Assembly (NCBI RefSeq): GCF_010730355.1 | Contig: NZ_AP022576.1 | Location: 3,534,001 to 3,598,000 of the forward strand | Length of the DNA: 64,000 bases | Direction: 5' to 3' | Source: Mycobacterium florentinum | GTDB lineage: Bacteria; Actinomycetota; Actinomycetes; Mycobacteriales; Mycobacteriaceae | In this document: positions 17,115 to 26,474 of the stretch, piece by piece | How positions within the stretch are numbered: the stretch's first letter is position 1 | How the letters are laid out: the number at the start of each line of letters is the position of its first letter | Notes under the pieces: generated by a model | The model's input: only the letters and a program-made list of their open reading frames with translations | The model's database searches: none | Told to the model about the DNA's origin: nothing | Made by a program: the position numbers and the translations under genes

Positions 17115-20100
17115 CGGCTCCCCTTCTGTGTTTCCCGTGCGGCGGGTCGATGACGTCCCAGACGGCCTCGGTCACTCGTACATTGTCCGTCTCGACCGTG
17201 GCGCCCGAACGAGACTGGTACTCGGCGACCAGCCGCAGCAGATCCGCGCCCTGCGGCCGGCGGCCCGGCCGGATGTCGCAGGACCCGGCCTTGGACTCCT
17301 GGATCTGCACGTTGGGGTCCAGCGTCACGCCCAGCAGGTCGTTGGCCGCATCGCCACTCACCACCGCGTCGCTGCCCACACCCCAGTGGTAGGGCAGTCC
17401 GATCTGGTGCACGGTGTGCCCGCCGATGACCAACGGATTCATCCGCTCGGTGACCAGCACCCGCGCCTCGATCGCCGCGCGCGGCGAGATAATAGTGGCC
17501 CATCCATAGGGTTCGAGCCCGCGTTCGGCGGCCAGCTCCGGGGAGACCTCGCAGAACATCTCCGGTTGCAACTCGGAGAGGTAGGGCAACCACCGGCTCA
17601 TGCCGCCGGCGGTGTGGTGCTCGGTCAGCCGGTAAGTGGTGAACACGTACGGGTACACGTCGGCGCCGGGCTCGCCGGCGCTCGGTGCGCTCAGATTGTC
17701 CTTGCGCGGGAAGATGATTCGCGACGGGTTCTGCTGCTGCGGATACAGCGCGTTGACGACCGGCGACTCCTGCGGCTCGTAGTGCGTGGGCAACGGCCCA
17801 TCGACCACACCCCTGGGCGCGAACAGCCAACCCTTGCCATCGGCCTGCATGACGAACGGATCATCGCCGGCCAGCGCGGCCGGGCCGCCGAGCGCGGGGT
17901 CGGGTCGGCTGCCCGGCTCTCGGTCGACGGGGAAGTCGGGCACATCGTCGCCGACCCAGCGCCCCTGCTCGGCGTCCCACCAGATGTAACGCTTGCGCTC
18001 GCTCCACGGGTTGCCGTCGGGGTCGGCCGACGCGCGGTTGTACAGAATCCGGCGGTCGGCCGGCCACGCCCAGCCCCACTGCGACTGGCTAGGGCCGGTG
18101 CCGCCGTGCGGGACGCGGCGAGCGGCCTGGTTGACGCCGTTCGCGTAGACCCCGGCATAGATCCAGCAGCCGGACGCGGTCGAACCGTCGGCGCGCAGCT
18201 CGGCGAAGGACGACACCGGCTTGCCGGCATCGGGGCCGGTGAGGTGGTGACCGTTGTACTCGGCCAGCACCGCCTCGCCATCGATGTCGCCGTGCTCGTC
18301 GGTCGGGTAATCCCACGTCAGGTCCAGCAACGGGCGGTCGCGCTCGTCGGTCGAACCCGCCAGCCGCGCCCTGATCCGCTTGCCCAGCTCGTAGAAGAAC
18401 TCGCATTCGCTTTGGCACTGGCCGGGCGGCTCGAGTGCCTTGTGCCGCCATTGGATCAGCCGCTGCGTCTGGGTGAAGGTTCCCGCCTTCTCGACGTGCG
18501 TGGCCGCCGGGAAGAAGAACACCTCGGTCTCGATCTTTTCGGTCTCCAGCTCCCCGGACGCGATCTCCGGGCCGTCCTTCCACCAGGTGGCCGACTCGAT
18601 GAGGTTAAGGTCGCGCACCACAAGCCATTTCAGGTGGGCCATGCCGAGTCGCTGCATGCGGCCGTGGGCGGACCCGACCGCCGGGTTCTGACCCAGCAGG
18701 AAGTAGCCCTCCACCTCGTCGTCGAGCATGCCCATTACGGTCTGGTAGGTCCCGTGCGGTCCGGACAGCCGCGGCAGGTAGTCGTAGGCCCAGTCGTTGT
18801 CTTCCCGCGCGGCGCCCCCCCACCACGCCTTGAGCAGGCTGACGGTGTAAGCATCGGCGTTGGCCCAGAAGCCCTTCTGCTGCTTGGATCCCACCGCGTC
18901 GAGGTAGTCGGCGAGGGTGTCGTGAGTGCCCGCCTTGGGCATCGGCAAGTAACCGGGCAGCAGGTTGAACAGCGTCGGGATGTCGGTGGAGCCCTGGATG
19001 CTGGCGTGGCCGCGCAACGCCATGATGCCACTGCCGGGGCGGCCGACGTTGCCCATCAGCAGCTGCAAAATCGTTGCGGTGCGGATGAATTGGGCCCCGA
19101 GGGTGTGCTGGGTCCAGCCGACGGCGTAGGCGAAGCAGGTGGTGCGCTCGCGGCCGGAGTTCTCGACGATGGAGCGGGCCAGATAGTCGAAATCGGCGAG
19201 GCTGATGCCGCAGACGTCGCGCACCATCTCAGGCGTGTAGCGGGCGTAGTGCCGCTTGAGGATCTGGAAGACCGTCCGCGGGTGTTGCAGCGTTTCGTCG
19301 CGCTGCACCCGAGCGTGCGCCAACGGCGCACCGCCGCTGCCCAGTTCGTCACCAACTCCGGACTCGGGTTGGTCATCCGACTGTTCCGCGTACGCCCAGG
19401 AGGACGGGTCGTACTGCCCCGTCTCGGGATCGAAGCCGGAGAAGAGGCCACCGAGATCCTCAGCGTCCCTGAAGTTCTCGTTGATCAGCGTGGCCGCATT
19501 GGTGTACGCGACGACGTACTCCTTGAACCACAGGTCGTTCGTGATCACGTGATTGATCAGGGCGCCGAGTAGCACCACATCCGAGCCCGCCCTGATCGGG
19601 ACGTGTTTGTCCGCCACCGCCGAGGTGCGGGTGAAGCGCGGGTCGACGTGGATCAGCCGCGCCCCACGGGCTTTGGCCTCCTCGACCCACTGGAACCCCA
19701 CCGGATGGCACTCGGCCATGTTGGAGCCTTGGATGATGATGCAATCCGCGTTGGCCATGTCTTGCAGTGATTGGGTGGCGCCGCCGCGCCCGAAGGAGGC
19801 TCCCAGACCGGGAACCGTGGCGGAGTGTCAAATGCGAGCTTGGTTCTCGATCTGAATCGCGCCCGCCGCGGTGAAGAGCTTCTTGATCAGATAGTTCTCT
19901 TCGTTGTCCAGCGTCGCGCCGCCGAGCGCCGCGATCCCCATGGTGCGGCGTAGCAGGTTGCCCTTCTTGTCGATGTCCTGCCAGGTATTGCGGCGGGACT
20001 CGAGGAAGCGATCGGCCACCATGTCGATGGCGGTGTTCAGGTCGAGGCGCTCCCATTCGGTCGCCCGCGGGGCGCGGTAGAGCACCTCGAGCTGGCGGCC

Positions 20101-20409
20101 CGGCGAGTTGACCAGTTGCTCGCTCGCCGACCCCTTGGGGCACAACCGGCCGCGCGAAATCGGCGAGTCGGGATCGCCTTCGATCTGAACGACCTTCTCG
20201 TCCTTGACGAACACCTTTTGGCCGCAGCCGACCGCGCAGTACGGGCACACACTTTGCACGACCCGGTCGGCGGTCGTGGTGCGTGCGGTGATGGCGCGGG
20301 TGTGCTTGGAAGTCACCGCCTGCCCGCGACCGAACGCGTCACCCGAACGCAGCTGACGGATCACGGGCCATTCGAGGAGAATCTTCGGCGAGGGCAGCTT
20401 CGGAGCCAT
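17089..20409 (-). CDS. fdhA: Selenocysteine-containing formate dehydrogenase catalytic subunit
   Basis: A molybdopterin enzyme oxidising formate to CO2. A standard reading breaks it at TGA 19828-19830; read as Sec it is one 1106-residue protein. The context QARI-U-HSATVPGLGASFGRG matches the active-site pattern of formate dehydrogenases, with Sec as residue 194. The N-terminal [4Fe-4S] ligands are C55, C58, C62 (CPYCAVGC) and C90 (LCPKG). Later parts show GSNMAECHP, GNVGRPGSGI and the C-terminal molybdopterin-binding domain with INP-like LGVTLDPNVQ. No Tat signal is evident at the chosen ATG. A SECIS-like hairpin follows the UGA at the correct distance, and selA, selB, selD and tRNA-Sec lie within 7 kb. 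Confidence 0.95.
19798..19816 (-). promoter_or_regulatory. SECIS-like hairpin following the fdhA UGA
   Basis: On the minus strand, 11 nt after the UGA, GGTTCCC (19816-19810) can pair with GGGAGCC (19804-19798) around the loop GGTCT. The E. coli fdhF SECIS has its GGUU...ACC stem at the same 11-nt distance and the same GGUCU loop, which SelB contacts. The TT in the 5' arm allows the bulged U seen there. The spacing and loop match argue for real UGA recoding. Confidence 0.88.
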
Positions 20410-20457
20410 GGTTCGAAGCCTAGTGTGCGCCCTCTCGGCGTGCGGCGTGGGCAGCGG

Positions 20458-21345
20458 TTATGTGATGGAGGCCGCGTAGATCTGGTCGATGTTCGATCCC
20501 AGCTTCTCGTCGAATTCCGCATCGCTGCGCTGGGCGGTCAGCCCCTCGGTCAGGGCCCGCGAAAAGCTGGCGATCAGGCCGTGGTTGCGGGCCAGGATCT
20601 CGCAGCTCTCGGTGAGGCTGTAGCCGCCGGACAGGGCTACCACCCGCAGCACTCGGGGGTGGTCGATCAGCGGCGCGTACAGGTTGTCCTCGTCGGGCAG
20701 CGTCAGCTTGAGCATGACCTGCCGGTCGCCCGGGAGCTCGTCGAGCTTCGCGCTGATCGCCGCCACCAGCAGGCCGTCCGCTTCGGGTTTGTCGGGGCTC
20801 TTGATACTGACCTCGGGCTCGATGATCGGCATCAGTCCGGCCGCGGCGATTTTGTCCGCGTACTCGAATTGCTGGGCAACGATGGCGTTGATGCCCGTCT
20901 GGTTGGGCTCCTGGATGAACGAGCGCATCTTGGTGCCGAAAATGCCTTTGCCGACGGCCCGCTGCAACAAGCCGTCGAGTTTGGTCATTTCCTTCATCAG
21001 CTGCACCCCGTTTTCGGCGTCGGCCAGCCCCTGGTCGACCTTCACGAACGGCACGATGTGCTTCTGCTTCCACAAAAAGGCCGCGGAGTCCTCACCATTG
21101 ATGGTGCGGTCCATGGTCTGCTCGAACAGGATGGTCGCGATCACCTTGTCGCAGGTAAAGCTCGGGCTGGTTATCAGCCGCGAGCGCATCTCGTGGATGA
21201 GGTTGAACATCTGCTCGTCGTCGTCGTACGAGTCCTGCTCAATCCCGTAAAGCTTCAAGGCTTTTGGCGTACTGCCACCGCTTTGGTCCAGCGCGGCGAT
21301 AAAGCCACGCCCCGATGCCATTGCGTTGCGTTGCTCTTCGTTCAC
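20458..21345 (-). CDS. Class I fructose-bisphosphate aldolase
   Basis: A 295-residue Schiff-base aldolase interconverting fructose 1,6-bisphosphate with DHAP and glyceraldehyde 3-phosphate. The sequence (FIAALDQSGGSTPKAL near the start; VMLKLTLPDE with K213 as the likely Schiff-base lysine; VVALSGGYSL) matches the short bacterial class I enzymes of about 296 residues such as that of Staphylococcus. Start GTG 21345 has GAAGGGA upstream. It stands alone upstream of the fdh operon, with about 48 bp to fdhA; cotranscription with fdhA is possible. Mycobacteria usually also carry a class II enzyme, so this would be a second aldolase. Confidence 0.92.
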   Translation of the reverse strand: MNEEQRNAMASGRGFIAALDQSGGSTPKALKLYGIEQDSYDDDEQMFNLIHEMRSRLITSPSFTCDKVIATILFEQTMDRTINGEDSAAFLWKQKHIVPFVKVDQGLADAENGVQLMKEMTKLDGLLQRAVGKGIFGTKMRSFIQEPNQTGINAIVAQQFEYADKIAAAGLMPIIEPEVSIKSPDKPEADGLLVAAISAKLDELPGDRQVMLKLTLPDEDNLYAPLIDHPRVLRVVALSGGYSLTESCEILARNHGLIASFSRALTEGLTAQRSDAEFDEKLGSNIDQIYAASIT

Positions 21346-21590
21346 TGCATCCCTTCGTCGTTGTTTGGTCCGGGCCCCGCCCGGTGCTGAGAACCCGGCG
21401 ACCCCGGGTCCCAGCATTGCGCACCGGCACCTGTGTGCCTACAGCGACTTTCGACTGCCGCCGGTATGCCGCACCGCTGACGATTCGGCCAGAACCTATT
21501 GACTGAGACTATCGGCATATGTGACGATTTCGTCAGCATCGGCCCGGTCATGCGGAGGAACGGCTCGGCCGGGCAGCTAGGAGATTCCCC

Positions 21591-22781
21591 ATGAGCAACG
21601 GGCCCAATGGTGTGGCCGCCTACCGGCACAACATCTACAGCCGCGCCGCCTTGCTCGACCCCTACCCGCACTATCGGCGACTGCGCGACGCCGGCCCGGT
21701 GGTCCGGCTGCACGGCCACCGGGTCTACGCGCTGCCGCGCTACGCCGAGTGCAAAGCCACGCTGCGCAACGACGGAGCATTCATCTCCGGACGCGGCGTC
21801 GCGCTCAACCCGTTCAGCAACCGACTCTCCCGCGGCACCACGCTCAACAGTGACGGCGCCGAACACGATCAGCGCCGCAAGCTTCTTGCTCACCGGCTGC
21901 TGCCCCGGGCGCTGCGCTCCGTCAGCGAAGCCATCGAAAAGCAGGCGGACGCCGTCGTCGACGCCGCCGTGCGACGCGGCCACGTCGACGCTGTCGCCGA
22001 TCTGGCGACGGCCCTGCCGCTGGCCATCGTCCCCGATCTCGTGGGCTGGCCGCGCGATCAACGTAAGCATCTGATCGACTGGGCCGGCGCCACGTTCGAC
22101 ATCCTCGGACCGCTCAATTGGCAAGCCATCAAAGCGACTCCACGCAGCCTGCAGATGCTACTGTTCGCCCGTCGCGTGGTGCGGCAACGCACCGTCCTGG
22201 ACGGAAGCATGGCGCACGAGCTGCTGTGTGCCGCCGACGCCGGCCGGCTGAGCTACGACGATTGCCCGGCCCTGATGATCGATTACCTCGCCCCTTCCCT
22301 GGACACGACGATCAGTGCCATCTCCAACGCCCTGTATCTGCTGGGTACGCACCCCGAGCAGTGGCGCCTACTCAAAGAGCAGCCCGGCCTGATCCCCAAT
22401 GCCGTCAACGAGGTAATCCGCTACGAATCGCCGCTGCGCGCCTTCGCACGCCAGGTGTGCCGCGACACCGAGATCGCCGGCACGCGGATACCTGCCGGGT
22501 CCCGGGTTCTGGTCATGTACGCCTCGGCCAACCGCGACGAAAACGAGTGGGACAGACCCGAAATCTTCGACATCCGCCGCGACGCGGCCCGCCACATCGG
22601 TTTCGGCCACGGCACCCACGCCTGCGCCGGTCAGGGACTCTCCAGGATGGAAACCGCTGCCATTTTGCGTGCGCTGCTGGAACGGGTGGACCGGATCGAT
22701 GTTGTCGGGCAACCGGTCTGGGCGGTGAACAACATCATCCGCCGGCATCAATACCTTCCCCTCAAGCTGACACCGGCCTGA
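21591..22781 (+). CDS. Cytochrome P450 monooxygenase
   Basis: A 396-residue soluble P450. The heme-cysteine loop is FGHGTHACAGQGL and the K-helix ExxR is in NEVIRYESP. The I-helix oxygen-activation motif is unusual: APSLDTTIS instead of AGxDTT, keeping the Asp-Thr-Thr but losing the glycine. The start ATG at 21591 is preceded by an AGGAGA-type site. The next gene on this strand is a TetR regulator about 100 bp away and then an acyl-CoA dehydrogenase. The substrate is unknown. Confidence 0.92.
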   Translation: MSNGPNGVAAYRHNIYSRAALLDPYPHYRRLRDAGPVVRLHGHRVYALPRYAECKATLRNDGAFISGRGVALNPFSNRLSRGTTLNSDGAEHDQRRKLLAHRLLPRALRSVSEAIEKQADAVVDAAVRRGHVDAVADLATALPLAIVPDLVGWPRDQRKHLIDWAGATFDILGPLNWQAIKATPRSLQMLLFARRVVRQRTVLDGSMAHELLCAADAGRLSYDDCPALMIDYLAPSLDTTISAISNALYLLGTHPEQWRLLKEQPGLIPNAVNEVIRYESPLRAFARQVCRDTEIAGTRIPAGSRVLVMYASANRDENEWDRPEIFDIRRDAARHIGFGHGTHACAGQGLSRMETAAILRALLERVDRIDVVGQPVWAVNNIIRRHQYLPLKLTPA

Positions 22782-22860
22782 ACATTTACCGCCGGATCGG
22801 CACCCGCACCGGGTAAGGGTTGTGGTCGAACGCGCGCGACGAACGGTTTGCTATCTCGTT

Positions 22861-22882
22861 GGTGAGTGAGTACTCTCTCACC
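22861..22882. promoter_or_regulatory. Palindromic operator at the TetR gene start
   Basis: A 22-bp near-perfect palindrome centred on GTAC (GGTGAGTGAGTAC then TCTCTCACC; one mismatched pair) ends directly before the ATG at 22883. The place and symmetry are typical of an autoregulatory TetR operator, which would block transcription of the regulator and perhaps the downstream acyl-CoA dehydrogenase gene. Confidence 0.65.
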
Positions 22883-23494
22883 ATGCCCGACTCGGGACGC
22901 GATCGACTGTTGGCGGAGGCGCTGAAGCTTTTCGCCGCCAAGGGCTATGCGGCGACGTCGGTGGCCGACATCCAGCGGGCGTCCGGCCTGGCGCCCGGAT
23001 CGGGCGCGTTGTACAAGCACTTTGCCTCCAAGCGCGAACTGCTGGAGGCGGCGGTGACCCAACGGATCGACAGCATCGTCGCCGCGCGAGAGCAGTTCGA
23101 CGCCGGGCAGCCGGACGGCGTCGAGCAGGCGGTGCGAACCGCCGGCCAGTTGATCTGGAGCAACCTCAACGAAAGCGAGGATTTGCTCAAGGTCATGCTG
23201 CGCGAACCCGAAGAGCTCGGCGATCTCGACGAGAAGACGTGGCAGGTCATCACCGACAACGCCTATCAGCGGTTCGCCGACGAGCTGGCCGCGTCCAATC
23301 GCGCCGGCCGCACCAGCATTCCCGATCCCGAGGCCGCCGCGGCCGTGGCGATCGCGTCGTTGTCCCACGCGGCGACGCTGCAGGCGCTGTCCGGACGGCT
23401 ACCGGGCAACGTCGACGAGGACCGTTATTTCGAGGCCTGGGTCACCCAAACCGTCAGCATGCTCGCGCACCACACCACCCCCAGAAACCGTTGA
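22883..23494 (+). CDS. TetR-family transcriptional repressor
   Basis: A 203-residue regulator. The helix-turn-helix is seen in residues about 5-50 (LLAEALKLFAAKGYAATSVADIQRASG in pieces LLAEALKLFAAKGY and TSVADIQRASG, then GSGALYKHFASKRELL). The rest is an all-helical ligand-binding domain with no recognisable ligand. I chose ATG 22883 because it follows the palindrome; GTG 22862 in frame is an alternative. The acyl-CoA dehydrogenase gene starts 27 bp after its stop, so the regulator probably controls it in one operon. Confidence 0.88.
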   Translation: MPDSGRDRLLAEALKLFAAKGYAATSVADIQRASGLAPGSGALYKHFASKRELLEAAVTQRIDSIVAAREQFDAGQPDGVEQAVRTAGQLIWSNLNESEDLLKVMLREPEELGDLDEKTWQVITDNAYQRFADELAASNRAGRTSIPDPEAAAAVAIASLSHAATLQALSGRLPGNVDEDRYFEAWVTQTVSMLAHHTTPRNR

Positions 23495-23521
23495 ACATCA
23501 ACCTATTTCAGGAGTAGAACC

Positions 23522-24733
23522 GTGACTTTCTCATTGCAACTGAGCGACGACGTGATCGAGGTGCGCGACTGGGTGCACCAGTTCGCGGCCGAAACCATCC
23601 GCCCCGCCGCGGCCGAATGGGACGAGCGGGAGGAAACCCCGTGGCCGGTCATCGAGGAGGCCGCGAAGGTGGGCCTGTACTCCCCCGACTTCTTCGCACA
23701 ACAAGCCGCCGAGCCCACGGGCTTGGGCTTTCTCACCGCGTTCGAGGAGATGTTCTGGGGTGACGCCGGCATCGCCCTGTCCATCATGGGGACCGGGCTG
23801 GCCGCGGCGGCGTTGGCGGGCAACGGAACTCCCGAGCAGCTGGGCCAGTATTTGCCTGAGATGTTCGGTACGCCCGGCGACCCCAAGCTCGGTGCGTTCT
23901 GTTCCTCGGAGCCCGACGCGGGTTCTGACGTCGGTGCCATCCGCACCCGGGCCCGCTTCGACGAGGCGACCAACGAGTGGGTTCTCAACGGCACCAAGAC
24001 CTGGGCGACCAACGGCGGGATCGCCAATGTGCACATCGTGGTGGCGTCGGTCTATCCGGAGCTGGGCACCCGCGGTCAGGTGTCGTTCGTTATCCCGCCC
24101 GAGACCAAGGGCCTGTCGCAGGGGCAGAAATTCAAGAAGCACGGTATCCGCGCGTCGCACACCGCCGAGGTTGTCCTCGACAACGTGCGGCTGCCCGAGG
24201 ACTGCATTCTCGGCGGCCGCGAGAAGTTCGAGGCCCGAATCGCGCGGGTCAAGTCCGGCGCCTCGGCGGGCGGACAGGCCGCGATGAAGACCTTCGAGCG
24301 CACCCGGCCGACCGTCGGTGCGATGGCGGTCGGTGTGGCCCGGGCCGCCTACGAGTATGCGCTCGAATATGCCTGCCAGCGTGAGCAATTCGGCCGCAAG
24401 ATCGGCGAATTCCAGGCAGTGGCGTTCAAGCTAGCCGACATGAAGAGCCGGGTCGACGCCGCCCGGCTGCTGGTGTGGCGCGCCGGCTGGATGGCCCGCA
24501 ACAACCAGAACTTCGACTCCGCGGAGGGCTCGATGGCCAAGCTGGTGGCCAGCGAGGCCGCGGTCTACGTCACCGACGAGGCCATCCAGATCTTGGGCGG
24601 CAACGGCTACACCCGCGACTACCCCGTGGAGCGGATGCACCGCGACGCGAAGATCTTCACCATCTTCGAGGGCACCAGCGAGATCCAGCGGCTGGTGATT
24701 TCGCGGGCGCTCACGGGGTTGCCGATCCGTTAG
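23522..24733 (+). CDS. Acyl-CoA dehydrogenase
   Basis: A 403-residue FAD enzyme of acyl-CoA oxidation. Family marks include [30 protein letters not shown], the C-terminal [21 protein letters not shown] and [23 protein letters not shown] (seen as [14 protein letters not shown] and MHRDAKIF), and [14 protein letters not shown]. The catalytic glutamate in this class is usually in the IFEGTSEIQ region. GTG 23522 starts after an AGGAG site. It is preceded by a TetR gene at 27 bp. The acyl chain specificity is not visible. Confidence 0.93.
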   Translation: MTFSLQLSDDVIEVRDWVHQFAAETIRPAAAEWDEREETPWPVIEEAAKVGLYSPDFFAQQAAEPTGLGFLTAFEEMFWGDAGIALSIMGTGLAAAALAGNGTPEQLGQYLPEMFGTPGDPKLGAFCSSEPDAGSDVGAIRTRARFDEATNEWVLNGTKTWATNGGIANVHIVVASVYPELGTRGQVSFVIPPETKGLSQGQKFKKHGIRASHTAEVVLDNVRLPEDCILGGREKFEARIARVKSGASAGGQAAMKTFERTRPTVGAMAVGVARAAYEYALEYACQREQFGRKIGEFQAVAFKLADMKSRVDAARLLVWRAGWMARNNQNFDSAEGSMAKLVASEAAVYVTDEAIQILGGNGYTRDYPVERMHRDAKIFTIFEGTSEIQRLVISRALTGLPIR

Positions 24734-24742
24734 GTTTGAGCC

Positions 24743-25162
24743 ATGAAGCGTGCGGTCGTCGCGGGAATCGGATTCGTCGTCGTTGGCTGCTGCGCGGGAA
24801 TGCCGGTGGCCGCGGCGGACAACCCGGCCTGCACGCCGTCCATGTGCGCGTTCTTGTCTCCGTCACGCAACATCAGCTGCGAGGTCAACTACAAGCGTGA
24901 CCCCGGCATCCCCGATGAGGCCTATTGCCAGACCAACGAGCCGCAGCAATCCGTGCACCTGTCCACCGGCGGAGTCGTCACCACCTGTAAGGGTGTTTCC
25001 TGCGTGGGCAACGCCGGAGAGGGCGCGCCTACCCTGGACTATGGCCAAACCGCCGGTGTCGGTCCCTTCACCTGCACATCCAAGCCCGATGGAGTGACCT
25101 GCACCGCGTCCTCGGGCAAAGGATTCACCATCTCCAATGCGGGGATTACCTCGATCGGGTGA
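24743..25162 (+). CDS. Exported Cys-rich protein, DUF6636-like
   Basis: A 139-residue protein with a Sec signal peptide (MKRAVVAGIGFVVVGCCAG, cleavage likely after PVAAA). The mature part has paired cysteines (CTPSMC, SRNISCEV, TTCKGVSC, FTCTSKPDGVTC) fitting a small disulfide-stabilised domain. It resembles the gene at 48085-48492, sharing the N/G-I-x-C-EV start and a VGP-x-x-CT...G-x-x-C...GF ending. Function is unknown. It follows the acyl-CoA dehydrogenase stop by 9 bp but need not be related. Confidence 0.78.
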   Translation: MKRAVVAGIGFVVVGCCAGMPVAAADNPACTPSMCAFLSPSRNISCEVNYKRDPGIPDEAYCQTNEPQQSVHLSTGGVVTTCKGVSCVGNAGEGAPTLDYGQTAGVGPFTCTSKPDGVTCTASSGKGFTISNAGITSIG

Positions 25163-25275
25163 GGCCGGGCTTCGCTTTTCGTCCTTTTTTCGCCCTAAAC
25201 CGTCTTGGCCTGAACGACTCTCATCGCTAGCTTCGTAATCCTTCGAGAAGGTGCTTGCGTCAGAAGGGCCACATC

Positions 25276-26469
25276 ATGCCCCGTGGGGTGTCGACGAGAG
25301 TCGGACTTTATTTCGGGCTGCTGCAGCTCGCCTTCGGACTGACGTGGGTCGGGTACGTCATCTATCTGCCGCAACTCGCGGCGCAGGCCGGCATCAGCGC
25401 CGGCGTGGTCGGCTGGCTTCTGGTGTGCGATCAGATCATCTTCGCGTGCTGCGACTGGGCGGCCGGTGTCGCCGTCGACCGGGTGGCGCGGATGGTGGGC
25501 CGGGTGGGCTGGATCATCGCGGCGGCGACGTCGGTTTCGGCGCTGGCGTTCCTGCTGCTGCCGCTCGTATCGCGTTCTGGTGCTTACATTTTCGTGGCGT
25601 TGATTGTGGTGTGGGCGATCACCTCCTCGGCCCTGCGCGCACCGCCGCTGGCCCTGCTCGGCCGATACACGCCCGACGGCCGGCAACCGTGGGTCTCGTC
25701 ACTGTTCGTGGTCGGAACCGGTATGGCCACCGCGTCGACGCCCTTTCTGACCGGACGGCTCACGACGTACGACCCGCGGATCCTCTTCGGCGCATCGGCC
25801 GTCTCCGTTTTCGCGGTGACCCTGTCGATCGTCTGGGCCGAAAAGACCCTCACCCGCACCGCGCCGCCCGAGAAAGAGGCACCCACCGAATTTCGGGTCG
25901 GGATCTTGCTGATGTTCCTCGCGGCGGTCTTGGTGGCGCAACTGGGATTCCAGGTGCATTCCTCGCTCAATGCCCAGCGGCTCTTCGCCAAATACGCTGA
26001 ACCCAGCGGACTTCCGGCACTGCTGTCGCTGTTCTGGATCGGGTTCGCGCTGTTGACACCGCTGGCGTCGTTGCTGGCGAAGCGTCTCGGCGGCCTGGTC
26101 GCGATGATGGTGGGCGCAGTCATTGCCGCCGGATCGGCGTGGGCCGCCGCACTGGCCACCGACGTCGTCTCGCTCGGCATCGCCCAATTCGTCTGCGGCG
26201 CAGCCTGGGGCGCGGTGATGGTCGGCGCGGTTGTCACTGCCTTTGCGATCGGCCGCCACGGCCGCGAGGGCACCGCGGCCGGCGCCCTGTTCTCGGTGAT
26301 TGCGGTGGCGACGATGGCGCGCATCGCGCTGGTGACCGCGCATGGTGATCGGGTTGCGGCGGTAGCGTCCGCCTTGCCCTGGTTGCCCACCGTGTCATGG
26401 TTGGCGGTGGCGCTGCTACTGCCGCCGGTCCTGCTGCGGATGCGGCGGGTGCCACAGCCCGCCACGTAG
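25276..26469 (+). CDS. Major facilitator superfamily transporter
   Basis: A 397-residue membrane protein with about 12 hydrophobic helices, for example LYFGLLQLAFGLTWVGYVIYL at the start. ATG 25276 follows AGAAGGG at a good distance; a TTG at 25255 is possible. The central loop (KTLTRTAPPEKEAPTEF) between helices 6 and 7 is charged, as usual. The typical loop 2-3 motif is degenerate (DWAAGVAVDRVARMVGR). Substrate is unknown. Confidence 0.85.
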   Translation: MPRGVSTRVGLYFGLLQLAFGLTWVGYVIYLPQLAAQAGISAGVVGWLLVCDQIIFACCDWAAGVAVDRVARMVGRVGWIIAAATSVSALAFLLLPLVSRSGAYIFVALIVVWAITSSALRAPPLALLGRYTPDGRQPWVSSLFVVGTGMATASTPFLTGRLTTYDPRILFGASAVSVFAVTLSIVWAEKTLTRTAPPEKEAPTEFRVGILLMFLAAVLVAQLGFQVHSSLNAQRLFAKYAEPSGLPALLSLFWIGFALLTPLASLLAKRLGGLVAMMVGAVIAAGSAWAAALATDVVSLGIAQFVCGAAWGAVMVGAVVTAFAIGRHGREGTAAGALFSVIAVATMARIALVTAHGDRVAAVASALPWLPTVSWLAVALLLPPVLLRMRRVPQPAT

Positions 26470-26474
26470 ATCCG

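Noticed and set aside
17128..19572. 814-codon open frame on the plus strand
   Set aside because: Antisense to fdhA; composition is low in complexity (Gly, Arg, Val, Leu, Gln) and no motif is seen. The opposite strand has full formate dehydrogenase signatures.
19828..19830. TGA in fdhA as a pseudogene-causing stop
   Set aside because: It falls at the known Sec position with a SECIS-like hairpin and a complete set of selenocysteine genes close by.
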